Shown piece by piece: positions 16,066 to 26,901 of a DNA stretch of 64,000 nt (positions are counted from its first letter, which is position 1; each line of letters starts with the position of its first letter). The notes below the pieces were generated by a model, which was not told where the DNA came from, made no database searches, and saw nothing but the letters and a program-made list of their open reading frames with translations. A program made the translations under genes and the position numbers. This DNA comes from Alkaliphilus flagellatus. Its GTDB lineage: Bacteria > Bacillota > Clostridia > Peptostreptococcales > Natronincolaceae. Location of the stretch: contig NZ_JAHLQK010000006.1 in the NCBI RefSeq assembly GCF_018919215.1, forward strand, positions 124,001-188,000. Direction: 5' to 3'.

Positions 16066-16128
16066 AGTTTTGCATGTAGGCGTCAAAGAATTGATGTATA
16101 GAAATCAAATATAGTAGATGATACAATA

Positions 16129-16177
16129 AATCCAGTAGAAATTAGATTTGCTAAGATTCTACTGGATTGTATTTTTA
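16129..16177 (+). terminator. Terminator after S41 peptidase gene
   Basis: A perfect 12-bp stem, AATCCAGTAGAA and TTCTACTGGATT, with a 16-base loop, followed by GTATTTTTA. Confidence 0.8.
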
Positions 16178-16219
16178 TGATTAAGTTTTAATTTTTAAAT
16201 CTATAAGTCAATATTATCT

Positions 16220-16666
16220 TCATAACTCCCAATCATTATATGTATAATACCCATCATTGGATATAGGCCTATAATCCGTACAGAAATCAAGAAGTTTTCG
16301 GCTCCTTGCCATAATTAAATCATAGTTTTCCGAAAAGAGCTTGCTTACATCATTCTTATCTGTAGGTGTTATATCTTTTAGACAAAACACTTCATTATCA
16401 TAATCACCATATGGACAGAAGTTACCGTGCCTACAAGATTGACAATACACAATACTTACGTTTGGAGGGAGCGCCTTCTGTAAATTAACTATTCCTAATT
16501 CGGTACTATTGGATGCTTCAGATATAATATGATAATTTTCCAATTTGATTTCATAATGAATACTCTGTATTTCATTTTCATTTGATCGTTCATAAATCAC
16601 CTTAGTGGGCATCGAAAATAATATTCCATCAATTATATAATTTACTTTCAAAATATCTACTTCCAA
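16220..16666 (-). CDS. DUF6304-like small cytosolic protein
   Basis: 148 aa on the minus strand, ATG at 16664-16666 with AGAGGTTATACTGTTGG upstream. Residues 75-100 carry a Cys cluster (CQSCRHGNFCPYGDYDNEVFC) that could bind a metal. The pattern NFCPYGD with FCL..I resembles DUF6304-type proteins of Firmicutes, of unknown function and often next to polymorphic-toxin or immunity genes. It is the only minus-strand gene in this island, flanked by terminators on both sides. Confidence 0.5.
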   Translation of the reverse strand: MEVDILKVNYIIDGILFSMPTKVIYERSNENEIQSIHYEIKLENYHIISEASNSTELGIVNLQKALPPNVSIVYCQSCRHGNFCPYGDYDNEVFCLKDITPTDKNDVSKLFSENYDLIMARSRKLLDFCTDYRPISNDGYYTYNDWEL

Positions 16667-17049
16667 CAGTATAACCTCTAACTATATATTAATTATTTCT
16701 TATAATTTATCTAGTCTGATTTATCCTGCAACAAAATTATACCATATTTTCTATATTATTATAGTAAATTCCTAATTTTTCAATACCGTATTATTCAGTT
16801 TTCAAAGAACATTGTTCACTTCACAATGTAGTTGTAAGCCGAATTAAGGGAAGTCAAATAGCTTCCCTTAAAAATTAATACAATTTCAACATTATAATAA
16901 AATATAGCTTATTTTTTAATTACATATAATTCATCGGATTAATTATTGTATTATCCTTTTGAAAGGGTACATTAGAAGTATTATTAGCTGCATTGGCTTC
17001 CTCTACAGCCTCTAATGGATGGAGACTATAATTATGGAGGTATTGAAAA
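16667..17049. other. Intergenic region with one hairpin
   Basis: AT-rich sequence without a supported gene. A perfect inverted repeat (TTAAGGGAAG / CTTCCCTTAA) lies at 16844-16871 and may terminate transcription. The last 20 bases (GGTATTGAAAAATG) match the sequence just before the intact integrase start, marking the left edge of the duplicated recombinase segment. Confidence 0.5.
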
Positions 17050-17363
17050 ATGTCTATTTCTATGAAGGGAAGGAATAAGATTGAAACCACTGTGAAAAAC
17101 AATCATTTCCCGAATGATGTACTCCTCATGTTTTACCACATAATTTTGCCACTGAAATGGTTAAAAAGAGAGTAGATATTTTTACCCTTCAAGGAATGAT
17201 GGGGCATAAAAATATTACGACAACTAGACAGTACATGTTTTTAAATAAAGATGGCATAATATTGAACAAAGATGATATTGATGTTGTTGTGTTGATAGAA
17301 GAAGATGACGAGAATAAAAATACTATAAATTATAAATATTTTAGCAGCAATGACAACAGATAA
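17050..17363 (+). pseudogene. Internally deleted tyrosine recombinase copy
   Basis: The ATG at 17050 starts a near-copy of the first about 18 codons of the 328-aa recombinase (MSISMKGRNKIETTVKNN). The sequence then jumps, after a frame change, to the last about 80 codons: the HxxR region is degraded (PHNFATEM), but MMGHKN and TTRQYMFL with the catalytic Tyr remain. About two thirds of the gene is missing. It therefore cannot be an active recombinase, but shows that the intact gene at 10412 was duplicated and one copy collapsed. Confidence 0.75.
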
Positions 17364-17904
17364 TGTTTACAGCATATAAGATTTATTCTAAATTGGTGTT
17401 ATAAATAATAATAATTAAGAAGTGGAATTAACTACTTCTTCAGAGTGTCGACAAACAACTTCTAACTAAGCAAATGTTAATTGATAAATGATTTTAAGTG
17501 TAGCTAAGAAATATTAACAGTGCTAGAATATAAATATCAAAATAACTTAGAAAATTTATATAATAGACAGTTATACCAACTACTGATATTCCATATATAA
17601 CTACCCTGGTGATACATATGAAATATTTATGTGCCATATTTTTATAGTTGGAGATGCAGATACACAAAGTATTTCATATATGCTGTGTGTATTTTAAGGG
17701 GTTGGCTGTTAGCAAATAAACTGTTTTTTTATAATAAAAAGATGGAAGTTATTGTGACGGAATTATGTTTACAAAACAACTGTAAAAGTTTGTTATCTAC
17801 ATACAAAAATATTTGTTTCTTATCAACTTTAAGAAGGTAATAGAGTTAAAGTTTTTAGTTAATGTACTTGTGTAAGTAAACGTGAAAGAAGGTGAAGGTT
17901 TAAT
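17364..17904. other. Intergenic region without a supported gene
   Basis: About 540 bases of AT-rich sequence. A 69-codon open frame at 17631-17840 has no ribosome site and unlikely composition. A weak hairpin (AAGAAGT / ACTTCTT) lies near 17416-17440. A good ribosome site (GAAGGTGAAGG) immediately precedes the next gene. Confidence 0.45.
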
Positions 17905-18462
17905 ATGGCAAAAATTGTCGTCTGGACAAAGCAGCATGTTAATGTGCTTAATGAGTTACAAATTAAAGAGCGATATATTGCAAAAAAAGAGTATATAGTT
18001 AAAGAACTTCAGGAACATACAGATTTAGTTTTAGAGGTATACGATTGGTATGTACGAAGAGCTTCGGATTTCTATAGTAAGCCTGTAGATGTAGAGTATC
18101 CAATATGGGTATCTCTATCACAGGAGGCTACTATGTTACAAAGTAAAGATACTGTTATAATGGAGATAGAACTTGAACCTGAACTGATAATGCCTGTAAA
18201 TATTGATAAATGGGGTATGATTTTAAACTATTCATATATTCCATATAATAATGAGGATGCGAAGAGACACAAGCAACTTCTAAATGAATACGGTACGACA
18301 GATACACAGGCTTATATGTCACAGTTTTATCCTATAATAAAGCGTGAAATTATCACAAGCTGGGAACGATTATTTGATGATTCAATAATAATAAACAATG
18401 AAGAAAAGTATGGAACAATATGGGAGTTGAAAAGGGAATGGATAGTAAATGTAATACGGTAA
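17905..18462 (+). CDS. DUF3841-like protein, first of a tandem pair
   Basis: 185 aa, ATG at 17905 after GAAGGTGAAGG. The sequence has the DUF3841 pattern: VWTKQHVNVLNEL at the N-terminus, VYDWYVRRASDF near residue 45, YPIWVSL near 65, and SFY/QFYPIIKREIITSWERLF near 140, ending ELKREWIVNVI. The family is found next to mobile-element and defence genes and has no established biochemical function. The next gene is a diverged copy that overlaps its end, so the two are probably co-translated. Confidence 0.65.
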   Translation: MAKIVVWTKQHVNVLNELQIKERYIAKKEYIVKELQEHTDLVLEVYDWYVRRASDFYSKPVDVEYPIWVSLSQEATMLQSKDTVIMEIELEPELIMPVNIDKWGMILNYSYIPYNNEDAKRHKQLLNEYGTTDTQAYMSQFYPIIKREIITSWERLFDDSIIINNEEKYGTIWELKREWIVNVIR

Positions 18463-19025
18463 AGCTATACTCAGTACAAACTAATTTGCTTATTAAAATC
18501 ATAGAAAAAAATGGTACTTGTTTTTCTAAAAAAGATTTTATTATAAGTAAATACGAGGAAAGCGCGCCAATTTTTGTTGCAGCATATAGCTGGTTCTCAA
18601 AAGAAGCAGATAAAATTGTACCTAGGCCAGATAAAGCAGAATTTCCATATTGGGCCTTTACGGACATGAAAAACTTAGAAAAATTTTCCGATAGTAGTAT
18701 ATTAGAATTGTATGTACCGATTAATGAAGTTGTATTTTTCAACATGTATGACTGGAATAAAATTTTGAAATTACAATATATAGGAGAAAGTGAGAATGAA
18801 GAAAAAAACTTCCGTTCTCTACTAAACGAATATGGAATAAAGCATGATAGCGACCTAATATTGACAAATTTTTATCCAGAATTAAAAAAGCAAGTTATGG
18901 ATAGCTGGTCACACTTATTTTTCTATCATAATCAAATTAAAAATGGTAATTTCTCTTGTGTACAAAGTGTTCAAGCCGCATTATGGCAGATAAGATACGA
19001 ATGGATAAATAACATTATTAATTGA
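18420..19025 (+). CDS. DUF3841-like protein, second of a tandem pair
   Basis: 201 aa from ATG 18420, or 195 aa from ATG 18438, both overlapping the first gene; neither has a strong ribosome site, so translation is probably coupled. It aligns along its length with the upstream 185-aa protein: LYSVQTNLLIKI, AYSWFSKEADK, FPYWAFTD, NFYPELKKQVMDSWSHLF and the ending QIRYEWINNII. The two copies are well diverged, so the duplication is old. Function unknown. Confidence 0.62.
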   Translation: MGVEKGMDSKCNTVKLYSVQTNLLIKIIEKNGTCFSKKDFIISKYEESAPIFVAAYSWFSKEADKIVPRPDKAEFPYWAFTDMKNLEKFSDSSILELYVPINEVVFFNMYDWNKILKLQYIGESENEEKNFRSLLNEYGIKHDSDLILTNFYPELKKQVMDSWSHLFFYHNQIKNGNFSCVQSVQAALWQIRYEWINNIIN

Positions 19026-19191
19026 TATCGTATAGTCATTAATAGAAAGTAAGAAAGACTGAAATATGAGCATGACTTTATATGAATTTGAAAAAACTTG
19101 CGAATGGGCTATTTAGAGATGGTTAAAACTATTTGTTTTTTAGCTTGTTTCCACCAATTTTGTGTTTTATACAAAAATATCTTTAAAAACC

Positions 19192-19230
19192 AAAGAGCTT
19201 CTTGATAATCCAAAAATCAAGAAGCTCTTT
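19192..19230. terminator. Bidirectional terminator between converging genes
   Basis: A perfect 15-bp stem, AAAGAGCTTCTTGAT and its complement, with a nine-base loop. It lies between the DUF3841-like pair (plus) and the DUF378-like gene (minus) and could serve both. Confidence 0.85.
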
Positions 19231-19278
19231 ATCTACATTCTGAACAAAGTATGATTTTTATCATTCTTTGTTTTTTGT

Positions 19279-19485
19279 TTATTCTCTAGTAGTATCTCTA
19301 TCTCTTTCTCTAAAGAGTAGACTAATACAATAAACACCTGCTAGCCCAACCAAAGAGTAGATAATTCTACTAACTAGGGCATCTTGTCCTCCAAATAATG
19401 ATGCAACTAAGTCAAATTGGAAGAATCCAATTAAACCCCAATTTATTGCACCGATAATAACAAGCAATAAAGCCAGTCTATCCAT
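19279..19485 (-). CDS. DUF378 (YuzA-like) small membrane protein
   Basis: 68 aa on the minus strand, ATG at 19483-19485 after AGGAGTGG. The family signature is clear: LLVIIGAINWGLIGFFQFDLVASLFGG, with the INWGL motif, then a second helix IIYSLVGLAGVYCISLLF. DUF378 proteins are two-helix membrane proteins of unknown function widespread in Firmicutes. Monocistronic, facing the terminator at 19192. Confidence 0.85.
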   Translation of the reverse strand: MDRLALLLVIIGAINWGLIGFFQFDLVASLFGGQDALVSRIIYSLVGLAGVYCISLLFRERDRDTTRE

Positions 19486-19645
19486 AATAATACCACTCCT
19501 AATTTAAGATTAACTTCCGTATTAGTATTGACTATTTTTTAGTAATAATACCTTTGTTATCTAAGCTTTTTCAAAATTCTTAAGAAGTATAAGTTCCAAA
19601 AAAATGGTTAGAATAATCTCCTAGATAAGTTAGGAGGTTTTTTAA

Positions 19646-20287
19646 ATGAGAAGAAAAAAAATATGGCCACTAATACTTTCGATTTTAACATTAGCCTTAG
19701 TTTTTAGTTCAATTGGATTTGCAGTTGGATACTATAGATATTCGAGCCAAATATCACAAGAAAAGCTTGAGAGACAAAAGGAACAAGAATTATTAAATGC
19801 CTTAATTAAATCTCAAGAAGATAGTTTATACAATATTAATAAAGATAATGAAATGACAGTTACAAAACATGGAAATACGATTAGTAAGGAAACTAAATTA
19901 GTATATAAAATATTATATACACAATGCCAAGACGTTATAGAAAAAAAAGAGCAGCCTTCTTTAGAATTAATAGGATTAAATAAAAATGGATTCGAAGAAT
20001 ACTTAAAGCAAAATCATCCAAATTGGGAGATAGAAAGCTTCTCTAAAAATGAGATTATTATAATTAAGCGAGAAAATAGAATTTGTCCAAATCACTATGT
20101 AATTTCTGTAAACAAAGGCTATATAGCCATATATAAGTATGATGAAGATGGAATAAAAAGTTTAGTAGATCAGACAGAGATTCCTATAAACCTTCTTCCA
20201 ACTGTTGATCAAGAAAAGTTACAGAGAGGTATTCTTGTAGAAACTATGGAAGATGTTAATCAGTTATTAGAGGATTATAGTAGTTAA
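19646..20287 (+). CDS. BofC C-terminal-domain protein
   Basis: 213 aa, ATG at 19646 after TTAGGAGG. One N-terminal membrane helix (residues about 10-29), a charged linker, and a C-terminal domain with LVYKILYTQC and YVISVNKGYIAIYKYDEDG, which matches the BofC C-terminal domain. In Bacillus subtilis BofC sits in the forespore intermembrane space and restrains the SpoIVB protease during sigma-K checkpoint signalling; the clostridial homologues are assumed to act in sporulation. It lies just upstream of ruvC, as in other Clostridia, and ends in a terminator. Confidence 0.75.
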   Translation: MRRKKIWPLILSILTLALVFSSIGFAVGYYRYSSQISQEKLERQKEQELLNALIKSQEDSLYNINKDNEMTVTKHGNTISKETKLVYKILYTQCQDVIEKKEQPSLELIGLNKNGFEEYLKQNHPNWEIESFSKNEIIIIKRENRICPNHYVISVNKGYIAIYKYDEDGIKSLVDQTEIPINLLPTVDQEKLQRGILVETMEDVNQLLEDYSS

Positions 20288-20304
20288 TATTTTAAATATC
20301 CAAT

Positions 20305-20338
20305 AAGCAGTTATCTGAAAAATAGATAGCTGCTTTTT
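20305..20338 (+). terminator. Terminator after bofC-like gene
   Basis: AGCAGTTATCT and AGATAGCTGCT pair around GAAAAAT, followed by TTTTTAA. Confidence 0.8.
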
Positions 20339-20574
20339 AAATTACCTAAAAATATATGAGTCGTTTAATTACTAAGAGTTTTTGAAGAAGTAGTAAGTTA
20401 ATAATATTTTGAGCACTTGAAAGTTTATAATAAATTTTAAGTGGGACAGGAGTCGATGCTATAGCATTAGATGACTTTTTAAATTGGCCTTTTGAAGGAG
20501 AATATGCTAAACTAAAAAATAGCAAATTTAATAGAAACTCTAAATATAAAGCAAAGGGTAGTGGAGGATTAGAA

Positions 20575-21069
20575 ATGATTATATTAGGAATTGATCCAGG
20601 ACTTGCAATAATGGGATATGGTATAATACACTATGAGGGGAATCGATTTCGACCTATAGATTATGGAGCTATTACAACACCTAGCACAATGCCTACACCT
20701 ATAAGACTTAAAAAAATTTATGAGGATTTAAATAAAATTATGATTAAACATAATCCAGATGCTGTAGCAATTGAAGAATTGTTTTTTAATACTAATGTTA
20801 AAACTGCATTGTTAGTAGGTCACGCGAGAGGTGTAGCCGTGCTATCTGCTGCTAATAATGATAAAGAAATATTTGAATATACTCCTTTGCAGGTTAAGCA
20901 GGGGGTAGTTGGTTATGGCAGGGCAGACAAAGGGCAGGTGCAGCAAATGGTTAAGACATTGCTAAATCTTTCTACTGTACCTAAGCCCGACGATGTTGCT
21001 GACGCTCTAGCAGTAGCGATATGTCATGCCCATTCAGGAAATTTCAAAGATATGTTCAAAATCAAATAA
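20575..21069 (+). CDS. ruvC: Crossover junction endodeoxyribonuclease RuvC
   Basis: 164 aa, the usual RuvC length; ATG at 20575 after GTGGAGG. RuvC is the dimeric Holliday-junction resolvase that nicks the junction held by RuvAB. Catalytic acidic residues are visible: Asp of ILGIDPGLA (residue 7), Glu of AIEELFF (about 67), and the C-terminal Asp pair of [10 protein letters not shown] (about 140-144). ruvA follows after 17 bases and ruvB after it, forming the standard operon. The frame is also open for about 45 codons upstream of the start without a start codon. Confidence 0.97.
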   Translation: MIILGIDPGLAIMGYGIIHYEGNRFRPIDYGAITTPSTMPTPIRLKKIYEDLNKIMIKHNPDAVAIEELFFNTNVKTALLVGHARGVAVLSAANNDKEIFEYTPLQVKQGVVGYGRADKGQVQQMVKTLLNLSTVPKPDDVADALAVAICHAHSGNFKDMFKIK

Positions 21070-21086
21070 GTTTTGGAGGAATATGT

Positions 21087-21671
21087 ATGTTTGAATATTT
21101 GAAGGGAATAGTTGTTGATATTATTTTAGATAAAATAATAATCGAGGTTAATGGGATCGGATATAGAATTAATAGTACTACAAATAGTGCCTCTAAAGTT
21201 AAAAGGGGTGATCAGACTATTGTTTATACACATTTAGTAGTCCGAGAAGATGAGTTAAGCTTGTATGGTTTTACTTCTACTGATGAGCTATCAATGTTTC
21301 AGAAACTAACTTCTGTTTCTAAAATAGGTCCAAAAGTTGCTAGTGGAATACTATCTACCTACACGCCCGGTAAATTGGGAGCTTACATATTAAGTAATGA
21401 TATTGCTTCAATAGCTAAATCACCAGGAGTAGGAAAGAAAACCGCAGAGCGAATTGTCTTAGAGTTAAAGGATAAAATCGATAAGACAAATGTGGATTAC
21501 GATTATACCTTGTTTAATGATGATAATAAGGATGACAATGAAGCAGTTCAGGCTCTTATTGCCTTAGGATATACTAAAATAGAAGGAGAAAAGGCAGTTC
21601 AGGCTGTTAAGGATACAAGTTATGCAACAGAGGAAATTATAAAAAATGCACTTAGATGGTTAATGAAATAG
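21087..21671 (+). CDS. ruvA: Holliday junction branch migration protein RuvA
   Basis: 194 aa from ATG 21087 (MFEYLKG), nine bases after TTTTGGAGG; an earlier in-frame ATG at 21021 lies inside ruvC and is not the start. The OB-fold N-terminal domain (residues 1-62), two helix-hairpin-helix motifs (VSKIGPKVASGIL and SPGVGKKTAERIVLEL) and the C-terminal UBA-like domain III (EAVQALIALGY) are all present. RuvA tetramers bind the four-way junction and load RuvB. Central gene of ruvCAB. Confidence 0.97.
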   Translation: MFEYLKGIVVDIILDKIIIEVNGIGYRINSTTNSASKVKRGDQTIVYTHLVVREDELSLYGFTSTDELSMFQKLTSVSKIGPKVASGILSTYTPGKLGAYILSNDIASIAKSPGVGKKTAERIVLELKDKIDKTNVDYDYTLFNDDNKDDNEAVQALIALGYTKIEGEKAVQAVKDTSYATEEIIKNALRWLMK

Positions 21672-21691
21672 ATTAAGAGGAGGGAGTGAAC

Positions 21692-22702
21692 ATGATATCC
21701 GAGTTTGAAGAGAGGATCGTGTCAAATAAAGTAAAACCTGAGGATCAAGAAATTGAAGGTGGATTACGTCCTAGGTTTTTAAATGATTATATTGGACAAG
21801 ACAAAGTAAAAGAAAAATTAAAAATATTTATAGAGGCTGCACAACACAGAAAAGAAGCTTTAGACCATGTTCTACTATATGGGCCTCCTGGTTTAGGTAA
21901 GACTACATTATCCAACATTATAGCTAATGAGATGAATGTAAATATTAGGATTACATCTGGTCCAGCAATAGAAAGACCTGGTGATTTGGCTGCTATATTA
22001 ACAAATCTATCAGAAAATGATGTTTTGTTTATAGATGAAATCCATAGGATTAATAGAACAGTTGAAGAAATACTGTACCCTGCAATGGAGGATTTTGCGC
22101 TAGATATTATTATAGGTAAGGGGCCAAGTGCGAGATCTATAAGACTAGATTTATCTAAGTTCACCTTAATAGGAGCTACTACAAGGGCTGGATTGTTAAC
22201 TTCTCCACTAAGAGATAGATTTGGGGTAATAGCCAAATTGGAATTATATGATATTAAAGAGCTAAAGGAGATTGTAAAACGATCAGCTTATATTTTAAAT
22301 GTTTATATAGATGATGATGGAGCGGCAGAAATTGCTTCAAGGTCAAGGGGCACTCCTCGTATAGCTAATAGACTTTTAAAAAGGGTTAGAGATTTTGCTC
22401 AGGTTAGAGGAGATGGACGTATTACTTTGGATATTGCACAAGATGCATTAGCTCTACTTGAAATTGACTTTTTAGGTTTAGATAGTACTGATAAAAAGAT
22501 GATTGAAGTTATGATTAATAACTTTGGAGGAGGACCAGTAGGCCTAGATACCCTAGCTGCTTCAACAGGAGAAGAAAGAAATACAATAGAAGATGTTTAT
22601 GAGCCTTACTTATTACAAATAGGATTTATTAATCGTACACCAAGGGGTAGAGTAGTAATGAAAAAGGCATACGAACATTTTAATATCCCTTTTAAAGAAT
22701 AA
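21692..22702 (+). CDS. ruvB: Holliday junction branch migration helicase RuvB
   Basis: 336 aa from ATG 21692, seven bases after GGAGGG; the in-frame GTG at 21686 is too close to that site. An AAA+ ATPase: Walker [10 protein letters not shown], Walker B LFIDEIHR, sensor 1 GATTRAG, arginine finger region TSPLRDRFG, then a winged-helix domain ([14 protein letters not shown]). RuvB hexamers drive branch migration with RuvA. Last gene of ruvCAB, ended by a hairpin. Confidence 0.97.
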   Translation: MISEFEERIVSNKVKPEDQEIEGGLRPRFLNDYIGQDKVKEKLKIFIEAAQHRKEALDHVLLYGPPGLGKTTLSNIIANEMNVNIRITSGPAIERPGDLAAILTNLSENDVLFIDEIHRINRTVEEILYPAMEDFALDIIIGKGPSARSIRLDLSKFTLIGATTRAGLLTSPLRDRFGVIAKLELYDIKELKEIVKRSAYILNVYIDDDGAAEIASRSRGTPRIANRLLKRVRDFAQVRGDGRITLDIAQDALALLEIDFLGLDSTDKKMIEVMINNFGGGPVGLDTLAASTGEERNTIEDVYEPYLLQIGFINRTPRGRVVMKKAYEHFNIPFKE

Positions 22703-22737
22703 CAATAGTATGTACTAAAAGAATCTAATAATGGGCT

Positions 22738-22774
22738 TTGAAATAAGGCTTCTATAGGAGGTCTTATTTTTTTC
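22738..22774 (+). terminator. Terminator after ruvB
   Basis: AATAAGGCTTCT and GGAGGTCTTATT pair imperfectly, followed by seven T residues. Confidence 0.7.
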
Positions 22775-22885
22775 TGAGTGTATTAGTGTTTATTTTACAA
22801 ATTCATTACATTAAAAAATATAAAGGGTTTAAAGAGATTTTGTCGAATTATAAAGTTATTCTATTTTACCTAGGAGGATTATTTA

Positions 22886-24559
22886 ATGAGAAGGATAAAA
22901 ATTATTATAGTTCCAATGCTTATTGCACTAATTGTTCTTATGAATGTGCCTCATACGTTTTCTTATGATAAGTCCACAATACCTTACAATATAAAAATTG
23001 GGCTCTTTTTCGATAAGACAGCAAAATCAACCTTATTATTAGAAAGTCAATCTAGCTTTAAAGTAGGAGTTTTTCAGCAGGATGAATTCATTAACTTATT
23101 TGATTTAGATGAAAATAAAATTTTATTAAGAAAAGATAAATTCTATATAGGACAAGGGCTTAGCTTTACGGAGTATACGGGAGCTATAAATGAACAAGTT
23201 AATATATCAAATATAGAAGGTCCTTACCATATTCAAGTTGGACAAAGTTTTACAAGTTACTCAGAAGCCTATAATTTTTTAAATTCACTTAATATAGGAA
23301 GTGTAAATAGTTACTTATCTTATGAAAAAGAATGGAAGGTTTTTTCAGGTTTATATTTAACTGAATCAAGCGCTAATGAAGAAGCAAACAAAATAAATGC
23401 AAACTATGGCTACGAGACTAAAGTAATACAACCATCTACTACTAGGGTCCAAGTTATTAATGAAAAAGGAAATACTATATTTATGTATGATTCATCAGAT
23501 GAACTTTATTTTACTGGTAAAGATTATAGAGGTAATACACCTATAGTAAATGTGGAGGGTAATAACTATAGGGGAGCTATTACTGCAAAAAGGTTGTCAA
23601 ATAGTGATATGACAATAATCAACAAACTGCCTTTGGAGGAGTATTTGTATGGAGTTGTGCCAGGAGAAATGCCAGCATCATGGCCAATAGAAGCTTTAAA
23701 GGCCCAAGCTGTAGCAGCAAGAGGATTTGCCCTTACTAATTTTAATAAATATAAACAATTTGATTTTAATTTATGTTCCACTACAAATTCTCAGGTATAT
23801 AAGGGTTATACTGGAGAACATCCTAATACAAATATGGCAGTAGACGAAACTAGATCTAAGGTTATAACTTATAATGGTACATTAGTAGAGCCTTATTATC
23901 ATTCTAATAGTGGTGGTCATACTGAAGATAGCGAAAATATTTGGTCAAGTCAACTTTCTTATATTAGAGGAGTGGAGGATAAATTCTCTTTAGATGCACC
24001 AAATAGTACTTGGTCTGTATCATTTACAAAAGACGAAATAAAAAACCGTTTAGCTAACCATAATATATTCATAGGAGATATTTTAGATATGAAGATTACT
24101 TCTATTTCTGATAATGGAAGAGTTTTATCTTTAGTTGTATATGGAACAGATGGACAAGAGATTATGGAAAAACAAAAAAGTAGAACTGTTCTGGGTTTAA
24201 AAAGTAGTTGGTTTTCTATTAACTCTAATAATAGCACTAACAATGAATCTCAATTGATGGTTATAAATGGAACTACATCTAAAGAGGAATCCATTAACTT
24301 AACGAGTAAACATGTAATTACCGCTGATGGAATATATGAAATCAACAATCCACAAAGAAGCTCTATATTTAACGGAAAGGAGTATAGGAGTATAGACGAA
24401 GAAGTAATTGAAAATATTTCGGATACTTTTGTACTGTACGGAAAGGGATTTGGACATGGTTTAGGCATGAGCCAGTATGGAGCAAAGAAAATGGCTGAAT
24501 TAAACTATAAATACGATGAAATACTAACCCATTATTATACAGGTGTAAAGGTGGAATAA
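22886..24559 (+). CDS. SpoIID/LytB-domain lytic protein with SPOR-like repeats
   Basis: 557 aa, ATG at 22886 after TAGGAGG. A signal peptide or anchor (residues 4-24) is followed by two SPOR-like segments (YHIQVGQSF.SYSEAYNFL and WKVFSGLYLTESSANEEA, about residues 110-180). The SpoIID/LytB domain follows, with LPLEEYLYGVVPGEMPASWP, where the Glu of PGEMP is the expected catalytic residue, ALKAQAVAARGFAL and the late GFGHGLGMSQYGA. The SpoIID family cleaves peptidoglycan glycan strands lacking stem peptides. Whether this is the engulfment SpoIID or a paralogue cannot be decided; the ruvB-queA location is common for this paralogue. Confidence 0.85.
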   Translation: MRRIKIIIVPMLIALIVLMNVPHTFSYDKSTIPYNIKIGLFFDKTAKSTLLLESQSSFKVGVFQQDEFINLFDLDENKILLRKDKFYIGQGLSFTEYTGAINEQVNISNIEGPYHIQVGQSFTSYSEAYNFLNSLNIGSVNSYLSYEKEWKVFSGLYLTESSANEEANKINANYGYETKVIQPSTTRVQVINEKGNTIFMYDSSDELYFTGKDYRGNTPIVNVEGNNYRGAITAKRLSNSDMTIINKLPLEEYLYGVVPGEMPASWPIEALKAQAVAARGFALTNFNKYKQFDFNLCSTTNSQVYKGYTGEHPNTNMAVDETRSKVITYNGTLVEPYYHSNSGGHTEDSENIWSSQLSYIRGVEDKFSLDAPNSTWSVSFTKDEIKNRLANHNIFIGDILDMKITSISDNGRVLSLVVYGTDGQEIMEKQKSRTVLGLKSSWFSINSNNSTNNESQLMVINGTTSKEESINLTSKHVITADGIYEINNPQRSSIFNGKEYRSIDEEVIENISDTFVLYGKGFGHGLGMSQYGAKKMAELNYKYDEILTHYYTGVKVE

Positions 24560-24562
24560 AAA

Positions 24563-25588
24563 ATGGAAACAAAAGACTTTGATTTTTACTTACCAGAGGA
24601 ACTAATTGCACAAACACCTTTGGAAAATCGAGATAATTCAAGATTGATGGTTTTGGATAGGGAGACTGGAGAAATTGAACATAAGCATTTTTATGATATT
24701 GTAGAATTTTTAAACCCTGGAGATTGTTTAGTATTAAATGACACTAGAGTATTACCTGCAAGATTGATCGGTGAAAAAGAGGTAACTGGGGGAAAAATAG
24801 AATTTCTATTATTAAAAAGAATAGAATTAGACACGTGGGAAGCATTAGTCAAGCCAGGAAAAAAAGCAAAGATTGGTAGTAGATTTGTTTTCGGTGATGG
24901 ACTACTGCATACAGAAGTTGTAGGTATGGGAGAAGAAGGCTCTAGAATTATAAAGTTTGAATATGAAGGTGTATTTGAAGAAATATTAGATAGACTAGGG
25001 CAAATGCCATTACCACCATATATTACAGAAACGCTGGAGGATAAGGAACGATACCAAACAGTATACTCTAAAAATCAGGGTTCTGCAGCTGCACCTACAG
25101 CTGGTTTACACTTTACTAAGGAGTTATTACAAAAAATAGAAAATAAAGGAATAAAAGTTGTATATATTACTTTGCATGTTGGCTTAGGCACATTTCGACC
25201 TGTAAAGGTAGAAAAAATAGAAGAACATAAGATGCACTCGGAATTTTATATTCTAGATGATAAAACTGCTAGTATTATTAATAATGCTAAAAAACAAGGA
25301 AATAAAGTAGTTACTGTGGGCACTACTAGTTGTAGAACTTTAGAGTCAGTAGCGGATACATATGGACAAATAAAGCCTAGTAGTGGATGGACAGATATTT
25401 TTATTTATCCCGGATATAGTTTTAAAATAGTAGATAATTTAATTACTAATTTTCATTTACCAGAATCAACATTAATTATGCTGGTTAGTGCTTTAGCAGG
25501 TCAGGATAGAACCTTAAATGCCTATGAGACCGCAGTAAAAGAAAGATATAGATTTTTTAGTTTTGGAGATGCTATGTTCATAAAATAA
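24563..25588 (+). CDS. queA: S-adenosylmethionine:tRNA ribosyltransferase-isomerase QueA
   Basis: 341 aa, the normal QueA length; ATG at 24563, four bases after the spoIID-like stop, with GGTGGAAT in that gene's end as ribosome site. QueA moves the ribosyl part of SAM onto preQ1 in tRNA to form epoxyqueuosine. Typical motifs: [14 protein letters not shown] at the N-terminus, [50 protein letters not shown]. It precedes tgt, which performs the preceding step. Confidence 0.97.
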   Translation: METKDFDFYLPEELIAQTPLENRDNSRLMVLDRETGEIEHKHFYDIVEFLNPGDCLVLNDTRVLPARLIGEKEVTGGKIEFLLLKRIELDTWEALVKPGKKAKIGSRFVFGDGLLHTEVVGMGEEGSRIIKFEYEGVFEEILDRLGQMPLPPYITETLEDKERYQTVYSKNQGSAAAPTAGLHFTKELLQKIENKGIKVVYITLHVGLGTFRPVKVEKIEEHKMHSEFYILDDKTASIINNAKKQGNKVVTVGTTSCRTLESVADTYGQIKPSSGWTDIFIYPGYSFKIVDNLITNFHLPESTLIMLVSALAGQDRTLNAYETAVKERYRFFSFGDAMFIK

Positions 25589-25597
25589 GGATGGTGA

Positions 25598-26725
<1,128 letters not shown>

Positions 26726-26901
26726 GTGTTAATTAGTTATAAATATAATAAATTTTAACACATTAGCATACTAATTTATTAAAAGTTTTTTAGAATTTTT
26801 CTACACACAAATTAATTTTATTTGTTTTTAAAGGAAATTTGCTTTATTTGTTGAATTTATTTATGTAAGATAATAGATTATAACATTGTAAAGGGGGGAA
26901 T

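Noticed and set aside
16920-17102. Minus-strand frame of 60 codons (ending NPMNYM)
   Set aside because: It overlaps the duplicated recombinase start on the other strand; the tail looks protein-like but no ribosome site or family supports it.
17631-17840. Open frame of 69 codons in an intergenic region
   Set aside because: No ribosome site, odd composition and no related sequence recognised; likely chance.
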